Assembly (NCBI GenBank): GCA_003222935.1
Contig: QHXL01000265.1
Span: forward strand, 1,991-14,099
DNA: 12,109 nucleotides
From: Acidobacteriota bacterium
Lineage (GTDB): Bacteria; Acidobacteriota; Blastocatellia; Pyrinomonadales; Pyrinomonadaceae
Reading direction: 5' to 3'
Part shown: one piece after another, positions 1 through 6,937 of the stretch
Layout: each line of letters opens with the position of its first letter
Numbering within the stretch: position 1 is the first letter of the stretch
The notes under the pieces: generated by a model
Told to the model about the DNA's origin: nothing
Databases searched by the model: none
What the model saw: only the letters and a program-made list of their open reading frames with translations
Program-made: the position numbers and the translations under genes

Positions 1-445
1 TCGAATCCTTTCCAATGGTGACGTCTTCATAGATCGTTACATTCGGATAGATGCAAACACCGTCTGCGATTTCCACGTTTGGTCCAATCACGGCGCAAGC
101 CCCGATCGAGGCGTTGCACGAAACCCGCGCGGTCGAGTCGATAGCTGCAGTCGGATGTATGAAAGGCACGAATGTCTTATCCGGATAGAAGATTCTCAGT
201 GCGCGGGTGTACGAAAGGTATGGATCCTTTACTCGTAAGATCGAGATCTCTTTGTCGGTCTTAACGTCCTTTGCGAGGTAAATTGCAGATGCTGAAGTGG
301 TGCTTACGCGTGGCGTATAGCGAGGATTCGAAAGAAAGGTAACGTGTCCTTCCTGCGCCTCGTCGAGACCGGCAGCCCCGGTAATTTCAACATCGTCACC
401 TTCGATTTGGGCCCCAGTTTGAGCGGCAAGGTCTGACAGTTTCAT
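1..445 (-). CDS. lpxD: UDP-3-O-acylglucosamine N-acyltransferase LpxD, N-terminal part (cut by window edge)
   Basis: LpxD transfers a 3-hydroxyacyl chain from acyl-ACP to the 2-amino group of UDP-3-O-acyl-glucosamine, the third step of lipid A synthesis, in the cytoplasm. I translated the minus strand from the ATG at 445; about 148 residues are present. The start MKLSDLAAQTGA and the segments GLDEAQEGHVTFLSNPRY and RALRIFYP match the uridine-binding N-terminal domain. From about residue 105 the sequence changes to imperfect hexapeptide repeats (IHPTAAI, ASIGACAVIGPNVEI, VTIGKDS) of the left-handed beta-helix. The catalytic histidine region and the C-terminus lie outside the window. The gene follows priA by 38 nt on the same strand and is probably the last visible member of that operon. 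No clear Shine-Dalgarno sequence is seen. The family call is secure. Confidence 0.93.
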   Translation of the reverse strand, partial: MKLSDLAAQTGAQIEGDDVEITGAAGLDEAQEGHVTFLSNPRYTPRVSTTSASAIYLAKDVKTDKEISILRVKDPYLSYTRALRIFYPDKTFVPFIHPTAAIDSTARVSCNASIGACAVIGPNVEIADGVCIYPNVTIYEDVTIGKDS

Positions 446-483
446 GTCGCGAAGTTTAGCGCATGAAATCCGACTGCGCACCC

Positions 484-2949
484 TTACATCATGGAGACCG
501 GATCGATCTCAAGATTGATTGAGCGCAGGTTCGTTCCCTGGTTCGACAAAGTCTTTAATGCGGTGTCGGCAATCTCTCGCAGCTTTCGCCGGCTGGTTGA
601 CTTTATCAGTAGTTGAAAACGGTGTTCGCCTTTTAGCCGCGCGAGAGGTGCCGGAGCAGGTCCAAGAATTCGTGCCTGTCGATCTTTATTGGCAATATCC
701 AGCTGTTTGCGCAGTTCTAACGCGTCGCTCCGTACTTTATTGAGGTCTGGTCCATGAACCAGCAGGCTCGCAAGTGCTACGAAGGGTGGATACGAATGAT
801 TTTGCCGATAGCGAATCTCTTCGTCGTAGAAGTCTTCGTAGTCCTGTGCACATGCGTGTCGAAGAGCGTAATGATCTGGATGATAGGTTTGAATTAATAC
901 TTTTCCTGGCCGATCTCCACGGCCTGCCCGTCCTGCCACCTGCGTAATCAACTGAAAAGTGCGCTCGGCGGCGCGGAAATCTGGCAACGCAAGTCCGGCA
1001 TCAACGCTCACTACTCCGACCAGGGTTACATTTGGAAAATCATGACCCTTCGCCAGCATTTGTGTTCCGACTAGCGTATCGATTCGTCCTTCACTGAAGT
1101 CGTGCAGCGATTTCTCAAAGCGACGCCGGTTGGAGGTTGTATCACGGTCGATCCGTGCTATGCGCAGTTCTGGAAAAGAGCTTCTTAGCATCTCCTCGAG
1201 TTGTTCTGTTCCTTCACCGACGTAGTAGATGTACTTCGCATCGCAACTCGGACATGCCTGTGGAACTGCCTCTCGATAATTACAGTAGTGACAGATCATC
1301 ACTCGTTCACCCCGATGGTAAGTCAACGTCACATCACAGTTTTTACACTGCACGGACTCGCCACATGACCTGCAAAGTACAAAACTCGAGTAACCACGTC
1401 GGTTGAGCAGGATGATCGACTGTTCATTACGATCGTGTGTTTCCTGAATCGCTTCGAGTAGTTCATCTGAAAAGACTGTAAGCTTGCCGTGTTTTGAGAA
1501 GACGCTACGCATGTCGACGATCGTCGCCGTTGCCATCGGTCGTGCACCAATCCGCTGGGGAAGAAATGATTCGAGTGACGGCGTGGCTGAACCCAGGACC
1601 ACAGCAGCCGATTCCTTTTGCGCCCGCACAATCGCAGTGTCGCGACCGCTGTAGTACGGTGAATCCTGTTGCCGGTAACTCGCCTCGTGTTCTTCGTCGA
1701 TAACGAACAGACCAGGATTCTTTAAGGGTGCGAAGACTGCCGATCTGGTTCCGATAACGACTCGAGCCTTTCCGGTTTTCACCCTTGTCCACTCATCGAA
1801 GCGTTCCCCGCGTTTCAGCGACGAGTGAAAAATTGCCACCTCATCGCCAAAGTGCTCGCGCAGACGTCGCGAGAAAACGGGAGTGAGAGCAATCTCGGGC
1901 ACCAACATCATCGCTGACTTACCCTGGTCCAACGCGGCCTTCATGGCTCGAATGTAAACCTCGGTCTTACCGCTGCCGGTGACGCCGTGTAAGAGAAAAG
2001 CCGCATAAGAGCCCTTTTCTATTTCGGCAGTAATTCGATCGAGGACGAGTTGTTGCGCACCAGTTAAGGTGTAATTGACTGTGTTTTCATTAATTGGCGC
2101 ATAAAAAGGATCACGACGAACAGCTTCATTAGCAATAAGTATCCGGCCTTTTCTTTCCAGTGTATTTAAGGTCGACGAGCTAACACCTGTCTCCTTCAGC
2201 AAATTGGTTACCGACATGGCGCCATTCGTTTTCAGGCACTCGATAACTCGTTGTTGGGCAGCTGTTTGTTTCTGTTCTTTGCCTTCGCTTGCGTCCGTTA
2301 GCGTTACGAAACGTGCGAGTTTAGTTTTTACGTAAGAGTTACTTTGACTTTGAGTTCTTTCGATAAGACCAAGTTGTTCGAGCTCACGAAGTGCTTTTGC
2401 GAGTTGGGTGGAGGCTGCAAACTCGGAGAATGCTTCGCGCTGGGATTCTGTTGTTCTAACGAGTTCTTCGAGAATGGTCCGTTGCAGAGTTGGTAAGTCA
2501 GGACGGTCTGCGACTGCGGCTGCTCCTGTTGGAGTAATGCGCAGGAACTCGTCGATTGCGGGACTAATCCCCGGTGGGAGTGCTGCTTTGATTACTTCGC
2601 CCCAGGGCGAGGCGTAATACTCGGAGACCCATCGCGTGATCTCAATAATTTCGGGTGTACAAACTGGAACGTCGTCGATGATGCTTTCCGCGTTTCGAAT
2701 TTCTGGTTCCTGGAGATTCCAGTCAGCAAGAAGTTCAGAGTGAAGGCCGACGATGTATCCCGTAACCAGATTCCGTCCGAGCGGTACCAGAATGCGTTGA
2801 CCAATTTCCGCCTGCGCTTCGACATCTGGCAAGCGATAGACAAATGTCCTCGCAACGTGCAAGGGAACAGCCACCTCAGCATATTGAGGGCGGGTGTCAG
2901 ACGCTGTGTGGGATGGTGTTAATGCGGCGATTACTGATTCATTCGGCAC
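484..2949 (-). CDS. priA: Primosomal protein N' (PriA), replication-restart helicase
   Basis: PriA binds stalled or abandoned replication forks, unwinds DNA 3' to 5' and starts reloading of DnaB. The 821-residue protein has the N-terminal DNA-binding domain (YAEVAVPLHVARTFVYRLP, from about residue 23), Walker A GVTGSGKT (about 322-329), the DEEH Walker B box (about 418-421), motif III GSATPSLES, and four CxxC pairs (CRSC, CKNC, CHYC, CPSC, about 526-569) that bind two zinc ions. It also has the C-terminal helicase motifs GTQMLAKGHDFPNVTLVGV and QVAGRAGRGDRPG. The frame opens with GTG at 2949; no in-frame ATG fits the N-terminus better and the ribosome binding site is weak. One oddity: right after ATPSLESF the protein jumps to LPQRIGARP, whereas PriA proteins I know have about 12 more residues there, usually with a GKY motif. 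The reading frame stays open. It lies 49 nt downstream of the glycosylase gene. Confidence 0.97.
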   Translation of the reverse strand: MPNESVIAALTPSHTASDTRPQYAEVAVPLHVARTFVYRLPDVEAQAEIGQRILVPLGRNLVTGYIVGLHSELLADWNLQEPEIRNAESIIDDVPVCTPEIIEITRWVSEYYASPWGEVIKAALPPGISPAIDEFLRITPTGAAAVADRPDLPTLQRTILEELVRTTESQREAFSEFAASTQLAKALRELEQLGLIERTQSQSNSYVKTKLARFVTLTDASEGKEQKQTAAQQRVIECLKTNGAMSVTNLLKETGVSSSTLNTLERKGRILIANEAVRRDPFYAPINENTVNYTLTGAQQLVLDRITAEIEKGSYAAFLLHGVTGSGKTEVYIRAMKAALDQGKSAMMLVPEIALTPVFSRRLREHFGDEVAIFHSSLKRGERFDEWTRVKTGKARVVIGTRSAVFAPLKNPGLFVIDEEHEASYRQQDSPYYSGRDTAIVRAQKESAAVVLGSATPSLESFLPQRIGARPMATATIVDMRSVFSKHGKLTVFSDELLEAIQETHDRNEQSIILLNRRGYSSFVLCRSCGESVQCKNCDVTLTYHRGERVMICHYCNYREAVPQACPSCDAKYIYYVGEGTEQLEEMLRSSFPELRIARIDRDTTSNRRRFEKSLHDFSEGRIDTLVGTQMLAKGHDFPNVTLVGVVSVDAGLALPDFRAAERTFQLITQVAGRAGRGDRPGKVLIQTYHPDHYALRHACAQDYEDFYDEEIRYRQNHSYPPFVALASLLVHGPDLNKVRSDALELRKQLDIANKDRQARILGPAPAPLARLKGEHRFQLLIKSTSRRKLREIADTALKTLSNQGTNLRSINLEIDPVSMM

Positions 2950-2998
2950 GTAGAGAAGTCAACGCAAATTCGAAGGTGATGATAGCGAGAGGCGGGCG

Positions 2999-3811
2999 TT
3001 ATTTTGCCGTGCTGTCGAGATAGGCGCGGACCTTCTTCAGATCTTCCCAGGTTTCTCGTTTCTTCGACGGGTCACGCAGAAGATAAGCCGGATGGAACGT
3101 TGGCATCACTTTGATGCCCTTGTAGTTCTGAAAAGTGCCCCGGAGTTTTGAGACTCCAACACGAGTTTCGAGAAGATTCTGGATTGCCGTGTTACCCAGG
3201 ACCACGATTACCTCGGGTTGCACCACAGAGATTTCACGAAGCAGAAACGGTTTACATATCGACGCTTCTTCCGGCGTTGGTGGACGATTCCCCGGCGGCC
3301 GGCACCTGTTTACGTTTCCGATCAAGACCTCTTCGCGTTTAAAACCGATGGCTTCGATGATTTTGGTGAGTAGTTGACCCGCGCGTCCGACAAACGGTCG
3401 CGCCTGAATATCTTCATCAGCTCCCGGTGCCTCACCGACAAACATGAGTCGAGCTTTGCGATTGCCTTCTGTGTGTACGACAGTTGTCCGTTGCTGATGT
3501 AAGGAGCACCGCGTGCAATCGCCTATTTCTTCGTGGATCAATTCAAACGTCTCTGTCGACGCACGAAGTGTTTCGGAAGTTGGAGCGACGTTGCCAAAGA
3601 GACCGCTAACAGTTGAACTGATCGGTTGCCTTGAAGGAGGAACTGGCTGACGTGTCTCGACTCGAAGTGGAGTTGCGATAGGTTTTGCTGTCGCAGGTTT
3701 AATAGTCGTGGTTTCGAGTTGGTCGGTTAGTTTGACTCCTTCAACACCGAGCGCCTGGAGATGTAGTAACTGTTTCTTTGTTTCCTCGATGAGGTCTTTG
3801 ATGTCTGACAT
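2999..3811 (-). CDS. udg: Uracil-DNA glycosylase, family 4 (iron-sulfur type)
   Basis: This enzyme removes uracil from DNA to start base-excision repair of deaminated cytosine. I choose the ATG at 3811, giving 270 residues (MSDIKDLIEE). A longer frame reaches 3877 but its extra 22 residues lie inside the end of coaBC and look like shadow coding. The catalytic domain starts near residue 90. Motif A is GEAPGADEDIQARPFVG (about 126-142), with an acidic GADED in place of the usual GEDED-type sequence, and motif B is HPAYLLRDPSKK (about 240). Four cysteines, C99 and C102 (CTRC), C170 (NVNRCRPPGNR) and C186 (SICKPF), match the 4Fe-4S ligands of family 4. The first 90 residues are a coiled-coil-like helix and then a Pro/Thr-rich linker, which is a common but variable extension. 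The start is 10 nt after the coaBC stop, so translation is probably coupled. Confidence 0.94.
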   Translation of the reverse strand: MSDIKDLIEETKKQLLHLQALGVEGVKLTDQLETTTIKPATAKPIATPLRVETRQPVPPSRQPISSTVSGLFGNVAPTSETLRASTETFELIHEEIGDCTRCSLHQQRTTVVHTEGNRKARLMFVGEAPGADEDIQARPFVGRAGQLLTKIIEAIGFKREEVLIGNVNRCRPPGNRPPTPEEASICKPFLLREISVVQPEVIVVLGNTAIQNLLETRVGVSKLRGTFQNYKGIKVMPTFHPAYLLRDPSKKRETWEDLKKVRAYLDSTAK

Positions 3812-3821
3812 GTTTTGGGAA

Positions 3822-5081
3822 TCAGCTAGTCGAAGTTTTGGCAGTGGCCCTACCTGAACGCAGACGAACAATCGCATCGAGCACTTTATTCGCGGCGGCT
3901 GCTTTTGACATAGACGGTAACCCTAATGGTTCGTTGTCGCCACGGGTGATGATGTTGATTGTATTTGTATCGGAATCGAAGCCCGAGTTTGCAAGGGTAA
4001 CGTCGTTAGCAACTACGATATCCAGGTTCTTTGATCGTAACTTAATTTGAGCGTTTGCTACGAGGTTTTCAGTTTCGGCGGCAAAGCCAATTACCAGCAG
4101 TCCTTCGTGGCGAGTGGCGGATGCTTGCGCAAGAATGTCGGGCGTTCGCTCGAGTTCCAGCGTCAGTGATTCAGAGTTTTTCTTGATCTTTTGAGCAGCT
4201 TGTTTCGCAGGACGGTAATCGGCAACTGCAGCTGCTGCGATAAAGATAGTCGAGTTTTGTAGTTCGTTTCGTACCGCGTCAGCCATTTCCTCAGCAGACT
4301 TTACCTCAATCGTCTTAACGCCGACCGGTGGTTGAACCGTGGTGATGCCGGTAACTGCGGTTACCCGAGCTCCGCGCTGTTTTGCAGCGGCGGCAAGTGC
4401 GAAACCCATCTTCCCGGATGATCGGTTTGAAATGAACCTGACCGGATCGATATCTTCGCGAGTGGCGCCTACTGTTATCAAGAATCGTTCTCCACTCAAG
4501 TCGTGCTGAGTTGTTCCCTTAAGTAATTCCAGGGCAGCCGCAACTATGCGATCGGGCTCGCTTAATCTTCCAGGTCCAATGGTTCCGCAGGCCATCTCAC
4601 CTGCGTCCGGCTCAATAATGTGAACGCCATCGGATCTCAGTTTCTGCAAATTTCGTTGGGTCGCCGGATGTTCCCACATGGTAGTGTTCATCGCCGGCGC
4701 CAGAAGTACTGGCGCCGAACAGGCGAGATAGGTTGAGGTCAAGAAATCGTCGGCAACGCCGTTGGCAAATTTTGCGATAATGTTTGCTGTTGCCGGGGCC
4801 ACTATCAGAAGATCAGCCGACTGTGAAAAAGTTATGTGAGCAATTGGGTCGGGATTGTCGGGTGCGTAGTCGTCGACTATGACGTGAGATCCGGAAAGAG
4901 CTTTGAAGGTGAGTGGTTGAACAAACTCGCAGGCCCGGGGCGTCATAGCAACGCGCACTGTACAGCCGGCACGTTGGAGACCGCGGAGTACTTCAACCGC
5001 TTTATAGGCCGCGATTCCTCCGCATACGCCGAGTGCGACTTTGGACTTGGAGTCAATAGACTGAGGTTCGGACGACGCCAT
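3822..5081 (-). CDS. coaBC: Bifunctional phosphopantothenoylcysteine decarboxylase / phosphopantothenate-cysteine ligase (CoaBC, Dfp)
   Basis: CoaBC carries out two steps of coenzyme A synthesis: CTP-dependent joining of phosphopantothenate to cysteine (CoaB), then FMN-dependent decarboxylation (CoaC). The CoaC half (about residues 15-190) shows GVCGGIAAYKAVEVLR, the catalytic histidine in IAHITF (H82), PAMNTTMW (N132) and the substrate-lid cysteine in EMACGTIGPGR (C165). The CoaB half (about 197-419) shows LITVGATREDIDPVRFISN, RSSGKMG, AAAVADYRPAK followed by KIKK, and VIGFAAET. I place the start at the ATG at 5081: an AGGTG ribosome binding site lies 9 nt upstream. The frame also has a GTG at 5093, but that triplet is part of the ribosome binding site. 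All conserved blocks are present at normal length, about 419 residues. It is the first gene of the minus-strand cluster and its stop is 10 nt before udg. Confidence 0.97.
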   Translation of the reverse strand: MASSEPQSIDSKSKVALGVCGGIAAYKAVEVLRGLQRAGCTVRVAMTPRACEFVQPLTFKALSGSHVIVDDYAPDNPDPIAHITFSQSADLLIVAPATANIIAKFANGVADDFLTSTYLACSAPVLLAPAMNTTMWEHPATQRNLQKLRSDGVHIIEPDAGEMACGTIGPGRLSEPDRIVAAALELLKGTTQHDLSGERFLITVGATREDIDPVRFISNRSSGKMGFALAAAAKQRGARVTAVTGITTVQPPVGVKTIEVKSAEEMADAVRNELQNSTIFIAAAAVADYRPAKQAAQKIKKNSESLTLELERTPDILAQASATRHEGLLVIGFAAETENLVANAQIKLRSKNLDIVVANDVTLANSGFDSDTNTINIITRGDNEPLGLPSMSKAAAANKVLDAIVRLRSGRATAKTSTS

Positions 5082-5107
5082 TGAAGCTTTCACCTAAAAC
5101 GAAGATC

Positions 5108-5136
5108 AATGTAACATTGCCGAAAGACCGGCGCAA
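5108..5136 (-). promoter_or_regulatory. Candidate sigma-70 promoter of the coaBC-udg-priA-lpxD cluster
   Basis: Read on the minus strand, TTGCGC (-35, at 5131-5136) is separated by exactly 17 nt from TACATT (-10, at 5108-5113). The spacer ends in TGT, so an extended TGn element precedes the -10. Transcription would start near 5101, about 20 nt before the coaBC start codon, which leaves room for the AGGTG ribosome binding site. Each hexamer matches consensus at four of six positions, so this is a plausible but unproven site. Confidence 0.4.
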
Positions 5137-5154
5137 TTTTTGGCTTTTAAACGC

Positions 5155-5163
5155 TGATATGAT
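5155..5163 (+). promoter_or_regulatory. Candidate extended -10 promoter for the secreted protein gene at 5212
   Basis: TGATATGAT on the plus strand is an extended -10 element (TG, one base, TATGAT). There is no good -35 at 17 nt, which extended -10 promoters can tolerate. Transcription would start near 5170, about 40 nt before the ATG at 5212. Together with the coaBC promoter it would form a compact divergent promoter region. TATAAA at 5173-5178 is an alternative -10 but also lacks a -35. Confidence 0.3.
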
Positions 5164-5211
5164 GCGACGCACTATAAAATCAACATTCCAACTTGAGTCC
5201 AGGGCAAGCAA

Positions 5212-5757
5212 ATGCCAACTCTAAAGGCAAATCTTTTAATTGCTCTCCTGATCCTACTCGCCCCGGTAGTGTGCGCCTCTCCGATTCAGACATCGAAGGC
5301 TAATGAAGACGATTTTGGCCCGGTGGTAAGGGCCTATCTCGGATATCTTCGCAATGAGCAGGAGGTAGTCGATGATCGAGCGAGTCGACACGAAGTTAGT
5401 GCCGGCTACTATCGTCGAAACTCAAATCGCATCAAGGCCTTACGTCAGATGGCGATTCGGTTGGCCCGCGAAAGCCGAAATGACTATTTGCCGGAACTTG
5501 AGGCCGTGACGGCTGACGAACTCACGCTCCTGTTCGAGAAACCACCAAATCCGGTTGGCTTTAGAGTCGGTCAGGTTCTAAAAAACACCTTTCGGTACCT
5601 CGGAATGGTGAGGTCTACCGAGCCGTTTTACCTATTTGCCAGGCTGGATCCCTATGAACAGGCGGACCGAACGGAGAAGGATCTCACACAAAAACCGTCG
5701 CAGGGTGTCGAAATTGGGCCAAGGTCGCTCAGTCGAAGTCGCAGGGTACTTCCATAA
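5212..5757 (+). CDS. Secreted protein of unknown function (signal peptide, about 160-residue mature part)
   Basis: I do not recognise a family. The 181-residue product begins with one lysine and a hydrophobic run (LLIALLILLAPVV, residues 8-20), then CASPIQ; this is a standard signal peptide with probable cleavage after A22, so the mature protein should be periplasmic or outside the cell. The cysteine at 21 does not sit in a good lipobox. The mature part is charged and probably mainly helical: DDFGPVVRAYLGYLRNEQEVVDDR, then an Arg-rich stretch (YYRRNSNRIKALRQMAIRLAR), then FRVGQVLKNTFRYLG. The last 20 residues are Ser/Arg-rich and may be disordered; no further cysteines are present. AGGG at 5201-5204 is a fair ribosome binding site 7 nt before the ATG. 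It is transcribed away from coaBC. Codon use and the signal peptide support a real gene; the function is unknown. Confidence 0.75.
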   Translation: MPTLKANLLIALLILLAPVVCASPIQTSKANEDDFGPVVRAYLGYLRNEQEVVDDRASRHEVSAGYYRRNSNRIKALRQMAIRLARESRNDYLPELEAVTADELTLLFEKPPNPVGFRVGQVLKNTFRYLGMVRSTEPFYLFARLDPYEQADRTEKDLTQKPSQGVEIGPRSLSRSRRVLP

Positions 5758-6087
5758 GAGGGCTGGGATGGACGAAATTGGATCAGAGTCGCCCTTTCCA
5801 GGCCGCCCGGAGACTCCAGGTCGAGTAGGACCACGGCGATCTGCTGATTAGCCAAAAAAGCACAGTTTCGTGGCAAACTGAGACCAAATGTTTGTTGACA
5901 GAGGGCATGTATTAGTGTAATAAATGCCATGCGTTAGCGGTTTTAACAGGCATAATCACTGGGATAACTAGGAACCTGTGACGGTCGCTAATTCAAACAT
6001 TGGATCTGCATTTGGATTTTCCACGACTGTTAGGCCGTCGCGGCACGCAATAAAGATTTCGCGTTTCACTTTACGGGAGGAAAGTTA
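5758..6087. other. Intergenic region of 330 bp with promoter and leader of the FecR-like gene
   Basis: No convincing gene is seen here. A short overlapping frame continues to 5851 but has no ribosome binding site and looks like shadow coding. A small perfect hairpin lies at 5863-5880 (CAGTTT, six-base loop, AAACTG) with no T-run, so it is not a typical terminator for the gene before it. The region then holds the promoter at 5895-5923 and a leader of about 160 nt that ends in a strong ribosome binding site, GGGAGGAAA at 6075-6083. I could not match the leader to a known riboswitch. Confidence 0.5.
5895..5923 (+). promoter_or_regulatory. Strong sigma-70-like promoter of the FecR-like gene
   Basis: A perfect TTGACA (-35) at 5895-5900 is followed, after exactly 17 nt, by TAATAA at 5918-5923, with TG directly in front of the -10. 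TGTAAT at 5916-5921 is an overlapping alternative. Transcription would start near 5930, giving an untranslated leader of about 155-160 nt before the ATG at 6088. This is the best-looking promoter in the window and suggests the downstream gene is well expressed. Confidence 0.6.
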
Positions 6088-6780
6088 ATGACTAGCAAAA
6101 CTTGGAGCCGCAAGTTCATCGCGGTCACTGTAGCGGTTGCCGTTTTGAGTGTCTACTCAATGGTAGTTTTGGCCGCGCCGGGGACTAAAGCATCTGGTGA
6201 GTTGTCGGTTTCCGGACAAGTTACTGTTAATGGTCAGAAAGTTATTTCTGGCGGTACCTTGTTCACAGACTCAACCATCAGCACCTCAGAGCAGAGCACC
6301 GCATCTGTGAGCATCGCCAAGATGGGTCGAATCGAGTTAGCACCGAACAGCAATTTGCGTCTGAGCTTCGCTGGCAACAGCATCAACGCAATGCTCGAAA
6401 CCGGTAGCGCTCGCGTCGCTTCATTGGCAGGCATCAACGTCAACGTAACCACCAAAGATGGTGCCGTGGTCGTAGATGGCAGCCAAGCCACTTCATTCAC
6501 GGTCAATGCGTCACGTGGCCGAACATCAATGTCGACAGAGTCAGGATTGGCCCAACTTCGCGCTGGTAACAGTGTTAAGCAGGTTGCCGCAGGCGAGAGT
6601 GCAACTGCAGGAACGCCGACTCCGCAAACTGACGATGACGATGATGACTTGTCCGGTGGTTCGCTGGCCGTGTTGCTCTTGGCAATCGGTGGTGCAGTGG
6701 CAGCAGTACTTTACGCAGCAATGCACAACAACGACTTAAACTTTAACGGCAACGTTACCGTCGTCAGCCCGACTAAGTAG
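6088..6780 (+). CDS. Exported FecR-like protein with acidic run and C-terminal transmembrane segment
   Basis: The 230-residue product has a signal peptide (KTWSRKFIAVTVAVAVLSVYSMVVLA, probable cleavage near A29). Residues about 38-125 are a Ser/Thr/Gly/Val-rich beta region (SGQVTVNGQKVISGGTLF, STISTSEQS, IELAPNSNLRLSF) with the rhythm of FecR-type domains, in which a gene-set value is compared with a threshold state. I call it FecR-like from pattern, not from a search. A Pro/Thr segment and six aspartates (182-187) lead to a hydrophobic helix (about 192-212) and a short tail ending VVSPTK. The likely topology is anchored in a membrane with the beta domain outside the cytoplasm. It is monocistronic: it has its own promoter, an excellent ribosome binding site (GGAGG 7 nt before the ATG) and a strong terminator. 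No sigma factor or TonB receptor gene lies beside it, so a classical FecI/FecR role is not supported. Structural or envelope-related roles are equally possible. Confidence 0.85.
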   Translation: MTSKTWSRKFIAVTVAVAVLSVYSMVVLAAPGTKASGELSVSGQVTVNGQKVISGGTLFTDSTISTSEQSTASVSIAKMGRIELAPNSNLRLSFAGNSINAMLETGSARVASLAGINVNVTTKDGAVVVDGSQATSFTVNASRGRTSMSTESGLAQLRAGNSVKQVAAGESATAGTPTPQTDDDDDDLSGGSLAVLLLAIGGAVAAVLYAAMHNNDLNFNGNVTVVSPTK

Positions 6781-6811
6781 TTTCGTTCGGTTGAAAGTCA
6801 TCTCAATATGA

Positions 6812-6837
6812 CTGTGGCTCTGGCGCCAGTGCCACGG
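6812..6837 (+). repeat. Hairpin after the FecR-like gene
   Basis: GTGGC (6814-6818) pairs with GCCAC (6831-6835). Inside them CTG pairs with CAG around GCGC, with one T-T mismatch; CTGGCGCCAG at 6820-6829 is itself a perfect palindrome. There is no T-run after it, so it is probably a 3'-end RNA stabilising structure or an auxiliary to the terminator 14 nt further on. Confidence 0.45.
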
Positions 6838-6850
6838 TTATCTAATTAAA

Positions 6851-6894
6851 CCTTGCGGGTCACACGATCTTGATCGTGCGGCCCGCAAGGTTTT
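6851..6894 (+). terminator. Intrinsic (Rho-independent) terminator
   Basis: Two 19-nt arms (6851-6869 and 6872-6890) pair around a TT loop with one G-T wobble and one mismatch. The stem base is the GC-rich CCTTGCGGG against CCCGCAAGG, and TTTT follows at 6891-6894. It ends the FecR-like transcript 70-110 nt after its stop codon. AAA just before the stem gives a short U-run on the other strand as well, but no minus-strand gene reads into it. It leaves only about 44 nt for any separate promoter of the dehydrogenase gene, and I see no good promoter there. Confidence 0.85.
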
Positions 6895-6937
6895 CAATGT
6901 AAGTCAATATTTCAATTCCCATTTCATCAGGTAAAGA

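Noticed and set aside
3812..3877. Longer N-terminus for the uracil-DNA glycosylase
   Set aside because: The extra 22 residues come from bases that already code the end of coaBC, and an ATG at 3811 gives a normal start with a 10-nt gap.
5636..5851. Plus-strand frame overlapping the end of the secreted protein gene
   Set aside because: No ribosome binding site and no recognisable protein. I considered a frameshifted continuation of the 5212 gene but cannot support it without homologues.
6230..6740. Several open frames on both strands within the FecR-like gene
   Set aside because: They are shadows of a gene with a strong start, a signal peptide and a terminator; none has its own translation signals.
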